Positions 1 to 9,215 of a stretch of 64,000 nt of DNA are shown piece by piece (the stretch's first letter is position 1; every line of letters starts with the position of its first letter). The stretch is from contig UBYA01000013.1 in the NCBI GenBank assembly GCA_900469615.1, positions 121,405-185,404 of the forward strand, given 5' to 3'. Below the pieces are notes generated by a model. The model had not been told where the DNA came from. It saw only the letters and a program-made list of their open reading frames with translations, and did not search any database. The position numbers and the translations under genes were made by a program. The stretch comes from Hyphomicrobiales bacterium. GTDB lineage: Bacteria > Pseudomonadota > Alphaproteobacteria > Rhizobiales > Rhizobiaceae.

Positions 1-291
1 CCGCTTGCCTTCATCCTCTTGCAAATCGCGTTTCTTTGCATTCAGATTTTCTGGGTTTGGCTGGTTGTTCGCAAACGCACGAACTGGGCGCGCTGGATGA
101 CGCTTGCCGCGCAATTCGGCATGGTGTTCGTCATCGGTTTTTCCCTCGGCTTCATTGCCTTCAAGGGCAATCCCGAAGGTACGGCATTGGAACTCGTTTT
201 CCTGATCGTGTCGACATCGTTTTATCTGCTTGCCGCGTGCCTTCTTTTTACGCGTGACGCAGCACCGTGGTTTATTCCGCAGCGGGTCTGA
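1..291 (+). CDS. Small multi-spanning membrane protein, 5' end outside window
   Basis: The reading frame is open from the first base, so the start codon lies upstream. The visible 96 codons encode three hydrophobic stretches: the first about 20 residues, a middle one around FGMVFVIGFSLGF, and one near the end around LVFLIVSTSFYLL. A charged RKRTNWAR loop separates the first two. This is a small inner-membrane protein of unknown function; no family was recognised. It ends with TGA 175 bp before soxB on the same strand. That gap holds no obvious terminator, so it is unclear whether it is linked to the sox operon. Confidence 0.6.
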   Translation, partial: PLAFILLQIAFLCIQIFWVWLVVRKRTNWARWMTLAAQFGMVFVIGFSLGFIAFKGNPEGTALELVFLIVSTSFYLLAACLLFTRDAAPWFIPQRV

Positions 292-466
292 ATTTTGCCA
301 CGCACGCGTTCGCTGTTCGCAAGCTTCGGCGTTGTCGCCCGATTATTCTTTTAACCGTGTCGAAAGACGGTCCCCAGTGCGTCGCAAAAGAGCCGTTGTG
401 TCCGTTTTTGATTTGCGATTTGTATGGCCCATAAAATGGCGTCTTGCCTGAAGGAGTTGAGGGCGA

Positions 467-1720
467 ATGCGTAAATACTCGGTTTTTGCCGTGGCACGGG
501 AAGCGATGCGGGCTCACAAGGGCTGGGAGGCGCAGTGGACCTCGCCGGAGCCGCGCAAGGAGTATGACGTCATCATCGTCGGCGCCGGCGGTCACGGCCT
601 CGGCGCGGCCTATTACCTCGCCAAGGAGCACGGCATCACCAATGTCGCCGTGATCGAGAAGGGCTGGCTCGGCGGCGGCAATACCGGCCGCAACACGACC
701 ATCATCCGCTCGAACTATCTCTATGAAGAGAGCATGCACATCTACGAGCATTCGATGAAGCTCTGGGAGGGGCTGTCTCAGGATCTCAATTACAATGTCA
801 TGTATTCGCCGCGCGGCGTGATGATGCTGTCGCACAATGTGCACGACCAGCAGTCCTTCAAGCGGCATATTCATGCCAACCGTCTCTACGGCATCGACAA
901 TGAATGGCTGACGCCGGAACAGGCGAAAGCCTATTGCCCGCCACTCGATATTTCCAGCACGGCGCGCTACCCGATCAACGGCGCTGCCCTGCAGCGTCGC
1001 GGCGGCACGGCGCGTCACGACGCGGTCGCCTGGGGCTTTGCCCGCGCGGCGTCCGATCGCGGCGTGCATATCATCCAGAACTGCGAAGTGACCGGCATTC
1101 GCCGCGGACCGGATGGCCGCGTCACGGGCGTCGAAACGAGCAAGGGTTTCATCGGCGCCAAGAAGATCGGCGTTTCCGCCGCCGGCCACACCACCGTCGT
1201 CATGCAGATGGCCGGCGTGCGCGTGCCGCTGCAGTCTAGCCCGCTGCAGGCGCTGGTTTCCGAGCCGCTGAAACCGATCTTCCCCTGCGTCGTCATGTCG
1301 AACACGGTGCATGCCTATATCTCGCAGTCGGACAAGGGCGAGCTCGTCATCGGCGCGGGCACGGACCAGTACAATTCCTACAGCCAGACCGGCGGTCTGC
1401 AGATCATCACCCATACGCTGGATGCCATCTGCGAGCTCTTCCCGATGTTCCGCCGCGTGAAGATGATGCGCTCCTGGGGCGGCATCGTCGACAACACGCC
1501 GGATCGCTCGGCGATCCAGTCGAAGACGCCGGTTCCGGGCCTTTATGTCAATTGTGGCTGGGGCACGGGCGGTTTCAAGGCGACGCCGGGCTCGGCCAAT
1601 CTCTTTGCGCATCTCATCGCCCGCGACGAGCCGCACAAGTTCAATGCCGGGCTTACGCTGGATCGCTTCCGCACCGGCCGATTGATCGACGAGGCGGCCG
1701 CGGCCGCCGTGGCGCACTGA
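467..1720 (+). CDS. soxB: Sarcosine oxidase, beta subunit
   Basis: Beta subunit (417 aa) of heterotetrameric sarcosine oxidase, which oxidatively demethylates sarcosine to glycine with O2 and tetrahydrofolate in the cytoplasm. The protein has a Rossmann FAD site IIVGAGGHGLGAAYY near residues 36-50. The motif GGTARHDAVAW near 179-189 contains His184, which aligns with the histidine that carries covalent FMN in this family. The C-terminal GWGTGGFKATPG motif is typical of the DAO fold. The start is supported by AAGGAG about 10 nt upstream. It is the first gene of soxB-orf139-soxD-soxA-soxG; its TGA overlaps the ATG of the next gene, so translation is probably coupled. Confidence 0.96.
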   Translation: MRKYSVFAVAREAMRAHKGWEAQWTSPEPRKEYDVIIVGAGGHGLGAAYYLAKEHGITNVAVIEKGWLGGGNTGRNTTIIRSNYLYEESMHIYEHSMKLWEGLSQDLNYNVMYSPRGVMMLSHNVHDQQSFKRHIHANRLYGIDNEWLTPEQAKAYCPPLDISSTARYPINGAALQRRGGTARHDAVAWGFARAASDRGVHIIQNCEVTGIRRGPDGRVTGVETSKGFIGAKKIGVSAAGHTTVVMQMAGVRVPLQSSPLQALVSEPLKPIFPCVVMSNTVHAYISQSDKGELVIGAGTDQYNSYSQTGGLQIITHTLDAICELFPMFRRVKMMRSWGGIVDNTPDRSAIQSKTPVPGLYVNCGWGTGGFKATPGSANLFAHLIARDEPHKFNAGLTLDRFRTGRLIDEAAAAAVAH

Positions 1721-2139
1721 TGCCGGCGGCGGTCGGGATCGTCCTTGCGGCCGGGCTTTCATTGCCGGCCGGGACGATCGCGACCGCAGTCAACGATCTC
1801 ATTCCGGGGGCCGGGGATTTTCGCATGCAGGTGATCCACAAGGCGAGGGGCGAGGCCGGCTGGCCGTTCGCGGCCGAAAGCGGAACGCTGATCTGTGCCA
1901 AGGTGCTGAACAAGCCGGCCGTTTATTTCGTGCCGAAGCAGACGCCGGAGGCGACGCGGGCTTTCCTGCTCGATACGGATCTTCTGGGCATGAGCCTGGT
2001 CAATATCGGAATGACCAGGGTGCTGGAACCCTACGGATCGCTGGAGGCGCTGCTGAAGCGCATAACACCTTTCGTCACCATGGGACGGCGGCTCTGCGCG
2101 CAGCCTCCCGGTACGAGCCTTTCGGGCTCCGAGCTTTAA
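1720..2139 (+). CDS. Uncharacterised small protein inserted between soxB and soxD
   Basis: The ATG overlaps the soxB stop codon (TGATG) and the 139-codon frame fills the gap exactly up to soxD, 15 bp further on. This argues for a real, translationally coupled gene rather than a chance frame. The product begins with a hydrophobic, alanine-rich segment (MPAAVGIVLAAGLSLPAG) that could be a short signal or anchor. A mixed alpha/beta-like body follows, containing GTLICAKVLNKPAVYFVPKQ. No family was recognised. A role tied to sarcosine catabolism is suggested only by position. The frame could also start further upstream inside soxB, but the overlap ATG is the economical choice. Confidence 0.65.
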   Translation: MPAAVGIVLAAGLSLPAGTIATAVNDLIPGAGDFRMQVIHKARGEAGWPFAAESGTLICAKVLNKPAVYFVPKQTPEATRAFLLDTDLLGMSLVNIGMTRVLEPYGSLEALLKRITPFVTMGRRLCAQPPGTSLSGSEL

Positions 2140-2154
2140 CACAGGTAGAAAACG

Positions 2155-2520
2155 ATGCTGCTGATTTACTGCCCCTATTGCGAGGAAGAGCGTTCGGAAC
2201 TGGAATTCCGCAATGCCGGCGACGCGCATATCGTGCGGCCGGCCAATATTGCCGGAATCTCGGACGAAGAGTTCGAGGAGTATTTCTTCCTGCGCGACAA
2301 TCCGAAGGGCCTGATCTTCGAGCGCTGGCGGCACATTCATGGCTGCGGCCGCTTCTTCAATGCGGCGCGCGACACGGTGAGCGATCACTTCTACCGCACG
2401 TATAAAGCCGGCGAGCCGAAGCCGGACCCCGCGACGCTGCTGCCGGGTGCGCCCGAGCCGGCCGTCCAGAGCCAGAACGAACAAGAACAGACGGCACAAA
2501 AAGAGGGATTTGCTGAATGA
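2155..2520 (+). CDS. soxD: Sarcosine oxidase, delta subunit
   Basis: Small zinc-binding subunit (121 aa) of heterotetrameric sarcosine oxidase. It begins with the diagnostic MLLIYCPYCEEER: Cys6 and Cys9, together with His60 and Cys64 in HIHGCGRFFN, match the Zn ligands of the family. The conserved RWRHIHGCGRFFNAARDT block is present. The C-terminal 25 residues are Pro/Gln/Glu-rich and probably disordered. Its TGA overlaps the soxA ATG in an ATGA arrangement, which indicates coupled translation and helps equimolar assembly. Confidence 0.96.
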   Translation: MLLIYCPYCEEERSELEFRNAGDAHIVRPANIAGISDEEFEEYFFLRDNPKGLIFERWRHIHGCGRFFNAARDTVSDHFYRTYKAGEPKPDPATLLPGAPEPAVQSQNEQEQTAQKEGFAE

Positions 2521-5513
2521 GCGGCGCCAATCGTATCGCGGGCAAGGGACGTCTGACGCCGGCCAGAACCGCCCGCTTCACCTTTGACGGCAAAAGCTAT
2601 ACCGCGCTGGAGGGCGATACCGTCGCCTCCGCCCTGCTTGCCAACGGCGTCCATCTCGTCGGCCGCTCGTTCAAGTATCATCGTCCGCGCGGCATCCTGT
2701 CAGCCGGGGCCGAAGAGCCGAATGCGCTGCTGGATATCTCCCGCGATGCGGCGCGGCGGCAGCCGAACGTGCGCGCCAGCGTGCAGGAGGTCTTCGACGG
2801 CATGAAGGCGCAGTCGCAGAACCGCTGGCCGTCGCTCGCCTTCGATGTCGGCGGCATCAACAATCTCATGTCGCCCTTCTTTGCCGCCGGCTTCTACTAC
2901 AAGACCTTCATGTGGCCGAAATCGGCCTGGAAGCATATTTACGAGCCCTTCATCCGTCGTGCTGCCGGTCTCGGTGTCGCGCCGACGGAAGAGGACCCCG
3001 ATCACTACGCCAGCCGCTATGCCCATTGCGACGTCCTCGTCGTCGGGGCTGGTATTGCCGGTCTTTCCGCCGCGCTGGCTGCCGCCGAAACCGGCGCCAA
3101 GGTCATCCTCTGCGACGAGCAGCCGGAAGTCGGCGGCGCACTGCGCTTCGATACGGGTATCAGGATCGGCGGCGTCGAGGGCTATGACTGGGCGCAGGAT
3201 GTCGCCGCCAGGCTCGAGGCGATGCCGAATGTGCAGGTGCTGACCCGCACGACGGCCTTCGGCTACTACAATCACAATTTCTTCGGCCTTGCCCAGCGAG
3301 TGACCGATCATCTGGCGAAGCCCGGCCGCAACCTGCCGCGCGAGCGCCTGTGGCAGGTCCGCACCAAGCGAGCCATCCTGGCGACTGGCGCCATCGAACG
3401 CCATATGGTGTTTCCGAACAACGACCGGCCGGGCATCATGCTCGCTTCGGCTGCGCGCGCCTATCTCAATCATTACGGCGTCGCCGTCGGTGCCAAGATC
3501 GGCGTGTATACGGCGCATGATTCCGCCTATGAAGCGGCGTTCGATCTCAAGCGCGCCGGGGTTTCCGTTGTCGCCATCGTCGACAGCCGTTCGCGGCCGG
3601 GCGAGGCGGTGCTCGCCGAGGCAAAACGGCTCGGCATCGAGGTCATGACCGATTACGCCGTCGTCGATACGGCCGGCAAGCTGCGCGTTTCCTCCATGAC
3701 CGTGGCGCGCAACGGCAGTTCCGCCAAGCGCAAGATCGCCATCGACGCCCTGCTGGTTTCTGCCGGCTGGACGCCCTCCGTTCATCTCTTTTCGCAGTCG
3801 CGCGGCAAACTGAAATTCGATGCCGAGAAGCAGCGCTTCCTGCCGGGCACCTATGTTCAGGATTGCCTTTCGGTCGGTGCCTGCAACGGCACGGATGGCT
3901 TGCAGGCCGCAATCGAGGAATCGCTTGCCGCCGGCGAGCTGATGGCGCGCGCCACCGGCAGCACCAATGGCGGCGAGAAGATCCAGCTTCATGCCGAGCA
4001 GGCCTTCGAATGGACCGGGGGCATGATCGGCGCTGCCGAAGGCGCCGGGCCGGACACGAATGCCAAGGCTTTCGTCGATTTCCAGCACGATGTCTGCGCC
4101 AAGGATATCCGCCTTGCGGTGCGCGAGGGCATGCATTCCATCGAGCATATCAAACGCTTCACCACCAACGGCATGGCCTCCGACCAGGGCAAGCTTTCCA
4201 ACATGCACGGGCTGGCGATTGCCGCCGAAATGCTCGGCAAGGATATTCCGCAGGTCGGTCTCACCACTTTCCGCGCGCCCTATACGCCCGTCACCTACGG
4301 CACGCTGATCAGTCATTCGCGCGGATCTCTCTTCGATCCCGCCCGCAAGACGCCGATGCATGCCTGGGAAGAGGCGCATGGCGCGATCTTCGAAGATGTC
4401 GGCAACTGGAAGCGCGCCTGGTTCTATCCGCGCGCCGGCGAGACCATGCATCAGGCCGTCAACCGCGAGTGCCGCACGGCGCGCGAAGTGGCCGGCGTGT
4501 TCGACGCCTCGACCCTCGGCAAGATCGAAGTGGTCGGTCCTGACGCGGCCGAGTTCCTGAACCTGATCTACACCAATGCCTGGGATACGCTGAAGCCCGG
4601 CCGCTGCCGCTACGGCATCATGACCCGCGAGGACGGCTTCGTTTACGACGACGGCGTCGTCGGACGCCTGGCCGACGACCGTTTCCATGTGACGACGACA
4701 ACAGGCGGTGCGCCGCGCGTGCTGCACCACATGGAGGATTATCTCCAGACCGAATTCCCGCATCTGAGGGTATGGCTGACGTCGACCACCGAGCAATGGG
4801 CCGTCATCGCCGTGCAGGGGCCGAAGGCGCGCGAGATCATCGAGCCGCTCGTCGAGGGGCAGGATCTTTCCAACGAAGCCTTCCCGCATATGAGCGTTGC
4901 CGAATGCAAGGTTTGCGGCGTGCCGGCGCGGCTGTTCCGCGTCTCCTTCACTGGTGAAGTCGGCTATGAGATCAACGTGCCGGCCGATTACGGCCAGTCG
5001 GTTCTGGAAGCCGTCTGGGCTCGTGCAGAACCGCTGGGCGCCTGCGCTTACGGCACCGAGACCATGCACGTCCTGCGCGCCGAAAAGGGCTATATCATCG
5101 TCGGTCAGGATACCGACGGCACCGTCACGCCCGACGACGCCGGTCTTTCCTGGGCCGTTTCCAAGAAGAAGACCGATTTTGTCGGCATTCGCGGCCTGAA
5201 GCGGCCGGATCTGGTCAAGGAAGGCCGCAAGCAGCTCGTCGGCCTCGTTACGCGCGATCCGAAGGTGGTGCTGGAGGAGGGCGCACAGATCGTCGCCGAT
5301 CCGAACGAGCAGAAGCCGATGACGATGCTCGGCCATGTCACCTCAGCCTACTGGTCGGAAAATCTCGGCCGCTCCATCGCGTTCGCGCTCGTGGCCGGCG
5401 GACGCGAGCGCCTGGGCAAGACGCTCTATGTGCCGATGCCCGACAAGACGATATCAGTCGAGGTGACGGATCTGGTGTTCTTTGACAAGGAAGGAGGCCG
5501 GATCAATGGCTGA
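2517..5513 (+). CDS. soxA: Sarcosine oxidase, alpha subunit
   Basis: Large subunit (998 aa), normal length. Residues about 15-100 form a Fer2-like domain that lacks the cluster cysteines. Residues about 170-500 form a Rossmann NAD/FAD region with VVGAGIAGLSAALAAAETGA. From about 620 onward comes a GcvT-like aminomethyltransferase domain, with the GcvT C-terminal barrel from about 900. The GcvT part uses tetrahydrofolate to capture the methyl group as 5,10-methylene-THF. The gene starts inside the soxD stop codon, and its last 8 bases overlap soxG. The whole order matches soxBDAG operons, apart from the extra gene after soxB. Confidence 0.97.
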   Translation: MSGANRIAGKGRLTPARTARFTFDGKSYTALEGDTVASALLANGVHLVGRSFKYHRPRGILSAGAEEPNALLDISRDAARRQPNVRASVQEVFDGMKAQSQNRWPSLAFDVGGINNLMSPFFAAGFYYKTFMWPKSAWKHIYEPFIRRAAGLGVAPTEEDPDHYASRYAHCDVLVVGAGIAGLSAALAAAETGAKVILCDEQPEVGGALRFDTGIRIGGVEGYDWAQDVAARLEAMPNVQVLTRTTAFGYYNHNFFGLAQRVTDHLAKPGRNLPRERLWQVRTKRAILATGAIERHMVFPNNDRPGIMLASAARAYLNHYGVAVGAKIGVYTAHDSAYEAAFDLKRAGVSVVAIVDSRSRPGEAVLAEAKRLGIEVMTDYAVVDTAGKLRVSSMTVARNGSSAKRKIAIDALLVSAGWTPSVHLFSQSRGKLKFDAEKQRFLPGTYVQDCLSVGACNGTDGLQAAIEESLAAGELMARATGSTNGGEKIQLHAEQAFEWTGGMIGAAEGAGPDTNAKAFVDFQHDVCAKDIRLAVREGMHSIEHIKRFTTNGMASDQGKLSNMHGLAIAAEMLGKDIPQVGLTTFRAPYTPVTYGTLISHSRGSLFDPARKTPMHAWEEAHGAIFEDVGNWKRAWFYPRAGETMHQAVNRECRTAREVAGVFDASTLGKIEVVGPDAAEFLNLIYTNAWDTLKPGRCRYGIMTREDGFVYDDGVVGRLADDRFHVTTTTGGAPRVLHHMEDYLQTEFPHLRVWLTSTTEQWAVIAVQGPKAREIIEPLVEGQDLSNEAFPHMSVAECKVCGVPARLFRVSFTGEVGYEINVPADYGQSVLEAVWARAEPLGACAYGTETMHVLRAEKGYIIVGQDTDGTVTPDDAGLSWAVSKKKTDFVGIRGLKRPDLVKEGRKQLVGLVTRDPKVVLEEGAQIVADPNEQKPMTMLGHVTSAYWSENLGRSIAFALVAGGRERLGKTLYVPMPDKTISVEVTDLVFFDKEGGRING

Positions 5514-6054
5514 TCTCGCTACCCGCAAACTGCCGCTCGCCGGCCGCCACGGCGGCTCTTCGACCGTCCGGCTGACGCCGGCCGCCCCCGCCAGCCGTAT
5601 TTCGCTGCGCGCGCCGGCCGATTCCGTCGGCGGTCTTTCGCATGTGCTCGGCCTGCAGCTGCCGACCCGGCCGAAGACCTCGGCCAGCGGCAACGGGCGT
5701 CATGCCCTGTGGCTCGGCCCGGACGAATGGCTTGTCATCGATGAAAACGGCGCCGAACTCGTTGGGGTCGCCGGAGCGTCCGGCGCGCTGCATTCGGCGA
5801 CGGATGTCTCGCATCGCAACACGGCCGTCATCGTCTCCGGCCCTGGCGCGGAAGCGACGCTTGCCGCCGGCTGCCCGCAGGATGTCTCCTTGGGTGCATT
5901 TCCCGTCGGCGCCTGCTCGCGCACGCTCTACGGTAAGGCTGAAGTGGTGATCCTGCGGCTCGATGAAGAGACATTCCGCGTCGAGGTCTGGCGCTCCTTT
6001 TCCGACTATGTCTTTGGCCTTCTGGCCGAGGGCGCAGAGGATGCGGGCCTTTAG
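5506..6054 (+). CDS. soxG: Sarcosine oxidase, gamma subunit
   Basis: Gamma subunit (182 aa), the last gene of the sox operon. It has the weak GcvT-like fold typical of SoxG: WLGPDEWLVI near residue 70 and LHSATDVSHRNTAVIVSGP near 100, then a C-terminal FRVEVWRSFSDYVFGLL. I chose ATG 5506 because GGAGG lies about 10 nt upstream and the protein then begins MADLATRKLPL. A TTG start 24 nt earlier is possible but has no better signal. It overlaps the soxA end by 8 nt. Confidence 0.93.
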   Translation: MADLATRKLPLAGRHGGSSTVRLTPAAPASRISLRAPADSVGGLSHVLGLQLPTRPKTSASGNGRHALWLGPDEWLVIDENGAELVGVAGASGALHSATDVSHRNTAVIVSGPGAEATLAAGCPQDVSLGAFPVGACSRTLYGKAEVVILRLDEETFRVEVWRSFSDYVFGLLAEGAEDAGL

Positions 6055-6118
6055 GGTCTACAGGTTTTCGAGAGCAAAGCTGAGATAAAGATCAGCTCGG
6101 CACATGATGCCGATAGTT

Positions 6119-6144
6119 GGCGGCAATCGATCTTGTTTGCCGCC
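6119..6144 (+). terminator. Possible terminator hairpin after the sox operon
   Basis: Arms GGCGGCAA and TTGCCGCC (8 bp) are separated by a 10-nt loop, 65 bp after the soxG stop. The downstream T-run is poor (GATTTCGG), so it may only be a stabilising 3' hairpin. Confidence 0.35.
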
Positions 6145-6239
6145 GATTTCGGTCGCATAATGGTTGTAGCGGCGGCTGCTTTTCGCAACACTTGCCCTTA
6201 ATCAGCGTGTCGTAATCAGCGACAAAAAAGGTCATGTTC

Positions 6240-6554
6240 ATGGGCTCGAACAAGCAAAGCCTTGAAGTTGATTCCACGACATGGACCGGAATAGGGATGC
6301 AGCCGGAAACCTCACGACCTTCGGTGCGAAGCGAGTATCTTAGTATAGACTATATGTGCCGTTTCGCCTTATGGTGGAGTTTAGCGCAGGTGGTCTTACG
6401 AACAATAGAGTGGATTGTTCAAAAGGAATATTCTCTGAGTTTTCTGTATGGAAAGCCGGCTTTAGGTTTTTATATAGTCTACATTTCGCTCGCAGCCATC
6501 GCGTTTGCCATTTTGTCTTTCAGAAAAAAGTCTCGCGATCCAAAAAATCCCTAA
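6240..6554 (+). CDS. Small membrane protein of unknown function
   Basis: About 104 aa with a polar N-terminus of about 40 residues and two hydrophobic helices (FALWWSLAQVVL and ALGFYIVYISLAAIAFAIL), ending in a basic tail RKKSRDPKNP. Two in-frame ATGs lie 6 nt apart at 6234 and 6240; AAGG at 6228-6231 sits better for the second. The base composition is clearly more AT-rich than the neighbours, suggesting a recently acquired or fast-evolving gene. The 3' end overlaps the convergent MaoC gene by 4 bp. No family was recognised. Confidence 0.5.
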   Translation: MGSNKQSLEVDSTTWTGIGMQPETSRPSVRSEYLSIDYMCRFALWWSLAQVVLRTIEWIVQKEYSLSFLYGKPALGFYIVYISLAAIAFAILSFRKKSRDPKNP

Positions 6555-7039
6555 GCCTCTTCCGGCCGATCCTTCGGGTCGAACTGCGATATGGTCGTCC
6601 ATGTCGCGGTCAGCGCCGCTTTGCGCTCGTTTTCGATTTCGACGGTGACATCATAGGTCAGCATCAGCATGCTGGCGCCGCGCAGCCGCGTTTCGGCAAG
6701 CTTGAAGCGGCCGCGCACCCGTGCGCCGCATTTGACCGGCGACATGAAGCGGATTTGCTCGAAACCGTAATTGATGCCCATGGTCTGTTCGCGGATCTTC
6801 GGCAAGGCGCTGTAGTTCATTGCCGAGAGTAGCGAGAGCGTCAGGAAGCCGTGGGCGATGGTGCCGCCATAGGGCGTTTCCGCCTTGGCGCGCTCGGGGT
6901 CGACGTGGATGAACTGATGATCGAGCGTCGCATCGGCAAAGGTGTCGATCATCGTCTGGTCGACTGTGATCCAGTCGGAAACGCCGATCTCCGTTCCCGC
7001 AAGTTTCATGATCTCAACAAGCGAAATTTCGCCGGGCAT
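6551..7039 (-). CDS. MaoC-like (R)-specific enoyl-CoA hydratase, NodN-type
   Basis: A 162-aa single hot-dog domain. The hydratase signature is visible as ATLDHQFIHVDPERA, with the catalytic Asp and His spaced D-x4-H, followed by GGTIAHGFLTLSLL. Family members hydrate trans-2-enoyl-CoA to (R)-3-hydroxyacyl-CoA; rhizobial NodN is a paralogue. The C-terminal VEIENERKAALTATWTT is also typical. It stands alone: the upstream neighbour on the same strand is more than 150 bp away and the 3' neighbour converges. The substrate cannot be read from the sequence; a link to PHA or fatty-acid metabolism is an inference. Confidence 0.85.
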   Translation of the reverse strand: MPGEISLVEIMKLAGTEIGVSDWITVDQTMIDTFADATLDHQFIHVDPERAKAETPYGGTIAHGFLTLSLLSAMNYSALPKIREQTMGINYGFEQIRFMSPVKCGARVRGRFKLAETRLRGASMLMLTYDVTVEIENERKAALTATWTTISQFDPKDRPEEA

Positions 7040-7112
7040 TCCATCCTCGTCAGTCTGTATCGCCAGAACGGCTCATGGAAGCGCAGAACCGATCTATCTC
7101 TTTGGTTGCCAG

Positions 7113-7158
7113 GCAATTCCGGACGGAGAACCAAAGCGCACTTTTCCCGGAATTGCGC
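7113..7158. repeat. RIME-like intergenic repeat, copy 1
   Basis: The segment runs from GCAATTCCGGACGGAGAACC to CTTTTCCCGGAATTGC. Outer arms GCAATTCCGG and CCGGAATTGC form an imperfect palindrome. It resembles, in reverse orientation, the repeat just after 58723. It lies between maoC and the end of glgX. The name RIME-like is by resemblance to known rhizobial mosaic elements. Confidence 0.55.
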
Positions 7159-7201
7159 CAGTGCCCTTTCTGGCGAATCCGGAATGAAAGTGCAACCGGG
7201 A

Positions 7202-9172
7202 TCAGGTTTCCAGGAGAAAGGTGACGGAGCGGGGGGTAAGCGTGATCCGCTCGCCAGCCGCCGTTTCGCCTGTCGGAGTCAACATCGACCAGCCGCCGTT
7301 TTCCGAAGGGGGTAATGTGGCGGGAAGCTCGTCGGCGGCGCGGTTGAACAGCACGGCAAGGCGCGTCGATCGGCCGGTGGCGCGATCCTGCGTCCCCAAT
7401 GCCATGCCGAGTACGGCCGCGCTCGGTGTCTCCCAATCCGAAATCGCCATCGGCGTTCCGGCAGACGAGAACCACAATACATCGCCATCGCCGTGAAAGA
7501 AGTTCATGTCGCAGAAGGCGGCGAAGCGACGGCGCAGGCCGGCAAGCCAGGCGGCATGGCCGATCAGTTCCTCGTCCAGCGTCTTCCAGTCCATCCAGGT
7601 TATCGTGTTGTCCTGGCAATAGGCGTTGTTGTTACCCTGCTGGCTGCGCCCGGCTTCGTCGCCTGCCGTCAGCATGATCGTGCCGCGCGTGGCAAAGAGC
7701 GTCGAAAGCATGGCTTCGATGTCGGCACGGCGTTTGCGCTGGATCGACGGGTCGTCCGTTCCGCCTTCGGCGCCGTTGTTCCAGGAGAAGTTCTCGTTAT
7801 GGCCGTCGCGATTGCTCTCGCCGTTGGCCTCGTTGTGCTTGTTCTCGTAGGAAACGAGATCCATCAGCGTGAAGCCGTCATGGGCGGCGAGGAAATTGAC
7901 GCTGCGGGTCTGCGTGCGCCCGTCACGGCCGAAGACGGGGGAGGAGCCGGCAAGCACGGTCGCCAGATCGCCGACGCCGGCATCGCCGCGCCAGAAGCGG
8001 CGCAGGTCGTCGCGGGCGCGGTCGTTCCATTCGAGGAACGGCGCTGGAAAATTCCCCAGCTGATAGCCGCCGGCGCCGATATCCCAAGGCTCGGCGATCA
8101 TGATCCGATCCCGCAGCACGTCATCCGCCAGTATGGTGCGCAGTGTCATGCTTTCCGGGTCGAACCCCTTGCTGCCGCGGCCGAGCACCGTGGCGAGATC
8201 GAAGCGGAAGCCGTCTATGCCGGCACTCCGCACGAAATGCCGCAGGCTGTCGATGACGAGCTTGCGGGTCGCCGGCTGGTCGCAGGCAACGGTATTGCCC
8301 GTGCCGGTATCGTTGACGAGCGTGCGGGGCTGATCCGGCTGGCTGCGGAAGTAGGTGGGATTGTCGAGACCGCGCAGAGACAGCGTCGGACCCTGGCGAT
8401 CGCTCTCCCCGGTATGGTTGAAGACGAGGTCGAGGATGACGGCGATGCCTTCGGCATGAAGGGCGGCGACCGTTTCGCGCAGCTCTCTCACGCCGCCGGG
8501 CACCAGACGCGGGTCGAGCGCCATGAAGGCGACGGGATTGTAGCCCCAGCCGTTGGTCAGGCCGAGTGGCGGAAGATGCCGCTCATCGATCCATGCGGTG
8601 ATCGGCATCAGCTCGACGGCGTCCACCTGCAGGTTCTTGAGATGCGCAATGATCGAGGGATGGGCGAGGGCGCCGAGCGTGCCGCGCATCTGCGCCGGCA
8701 CATCCGGATGCAGCATCGTGAAGGGCTTTACGGCGATCTCGTAGACGAGGCCGCCGGGCTGGAACAACGGCTTTGCCGGCGTGACGGAGATGTCGCGGGA
8801 GACGACCGCCTTCGGCATGAGGTCCTGCGTATCGGCGCCGAAGATGCCCAGGCGCGGATCGTAGCGAAAGGGCCGGTCGATTTCCCTGGCATAGGGGTCG
8901 ACGAGCAGCTTGGACGGGTCGAACCACAGGCCGCGATCGGGATCGTAGGTGCCATGGCCCCGCAGGCCATAGCGCGTGCCTTCTCCGGCGTCCTTCACGA
9001 AAAGACGGTGCTCGTCCCCGTCGCGGGTGAACGGCAGGCGAGCGATCTCCTTGTGGCCTTCGGCATCGAACAGGCAGAGTTCCAAGCGCTCGGCATTCCT
9101 GGACCAGACGGCAAATTCAACGCCGGCATCGGTGAGGGTTGCACCCAGGCAGCGGGCTATCGGTTCTGACAT
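7202..9172 (-). CDS. glgX: Glycogen debranching enzyme
   Basis: GlgX (656 aa) hydrolyses alpha-1,6 branches of phosphorylase-trimmed glycogen. The N-terminal CBM48-like beta domain spans about 1-110. The GH13 barrel follows with all four signatures: VILDLVFNHTGE, DGFRFDLATVLGR (nucleophile Asp near 325), IMIAEPWD (acid/base Glu) and FLAAHDGFTLMDL. ENKHNEANGE and GDEAGRSQQGNNNAYCQD are typical of GlgX. It is the most downstream glycogen gene, separated from pgm by 213 bp containing a repeat, so it may be transcribed separately. Confidence 0.95.
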   Translation of the reverse strand: MSEPIARCLGATLTDAGVEFAVWSRNAERLELCLFDAEGHKEIARLPFTRDGDEHRLFVKDAGEGTRYGLRGHGTYDPDRGLWFDPSKLLVDPYAREIDRPFRYDPRLGIFGADTQDLMPKAVVSRDISVTPAKPLFQPGGLVYEIAVKPFTMLHPDVPAQMRGTLGALAHPSIIAHLKNLQVDAVELMPITAWIDERHLPPLGLTNGWGYNPVAFMALDPRLVPGGVRELRETVAALHAEGIAVILDLVFNHTGESDRQGPTLSLRGLDNPTYFRSQPDQPRTLVNDTGTGNTVACDQPATRKLVIDSLRHFVRSAGIDGFRFDLATVLGRGSKGFDPESMTLRTILADDVLRDRIMIAEPWDIGAGGYQLGNFPAPFLEWNDRARDDLRRFWRGDAGVGDLATVLAGSSPVFGRDGRTQTRSVNFLAAHDGFTLMDLVSYENKHNEANGESNRDGHNENFSWNNGAEGGTDDPSIQRKRRADIEAMLSTLFATRGTIMLTAGDEAGRSQQGNNNAYCQDNTITWMDWKTLDEELIGHAAWLAGLRRRFAAFCDMNFFHGDGDVLWFSSAGTPMAISDWETPSAAVLGMALGTQDRATGRSTRLAVLFNRAADELPATLPPSENGGWSMLTPTGETAAGERITLTPRSVTFLLET

Positions 9173-9215
9173 GTCTTAGGGGCTTTCCGGATGACTCGAA
9201 ACTGTTCCCTTTCCT

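Noticed and set aside
2700..5336. An 878-codon minus-strand frame opposite soxA
   Set aside because: Antisense to a well-supported gene with all family motifs; composition typical of a GC-rich shadow frame.
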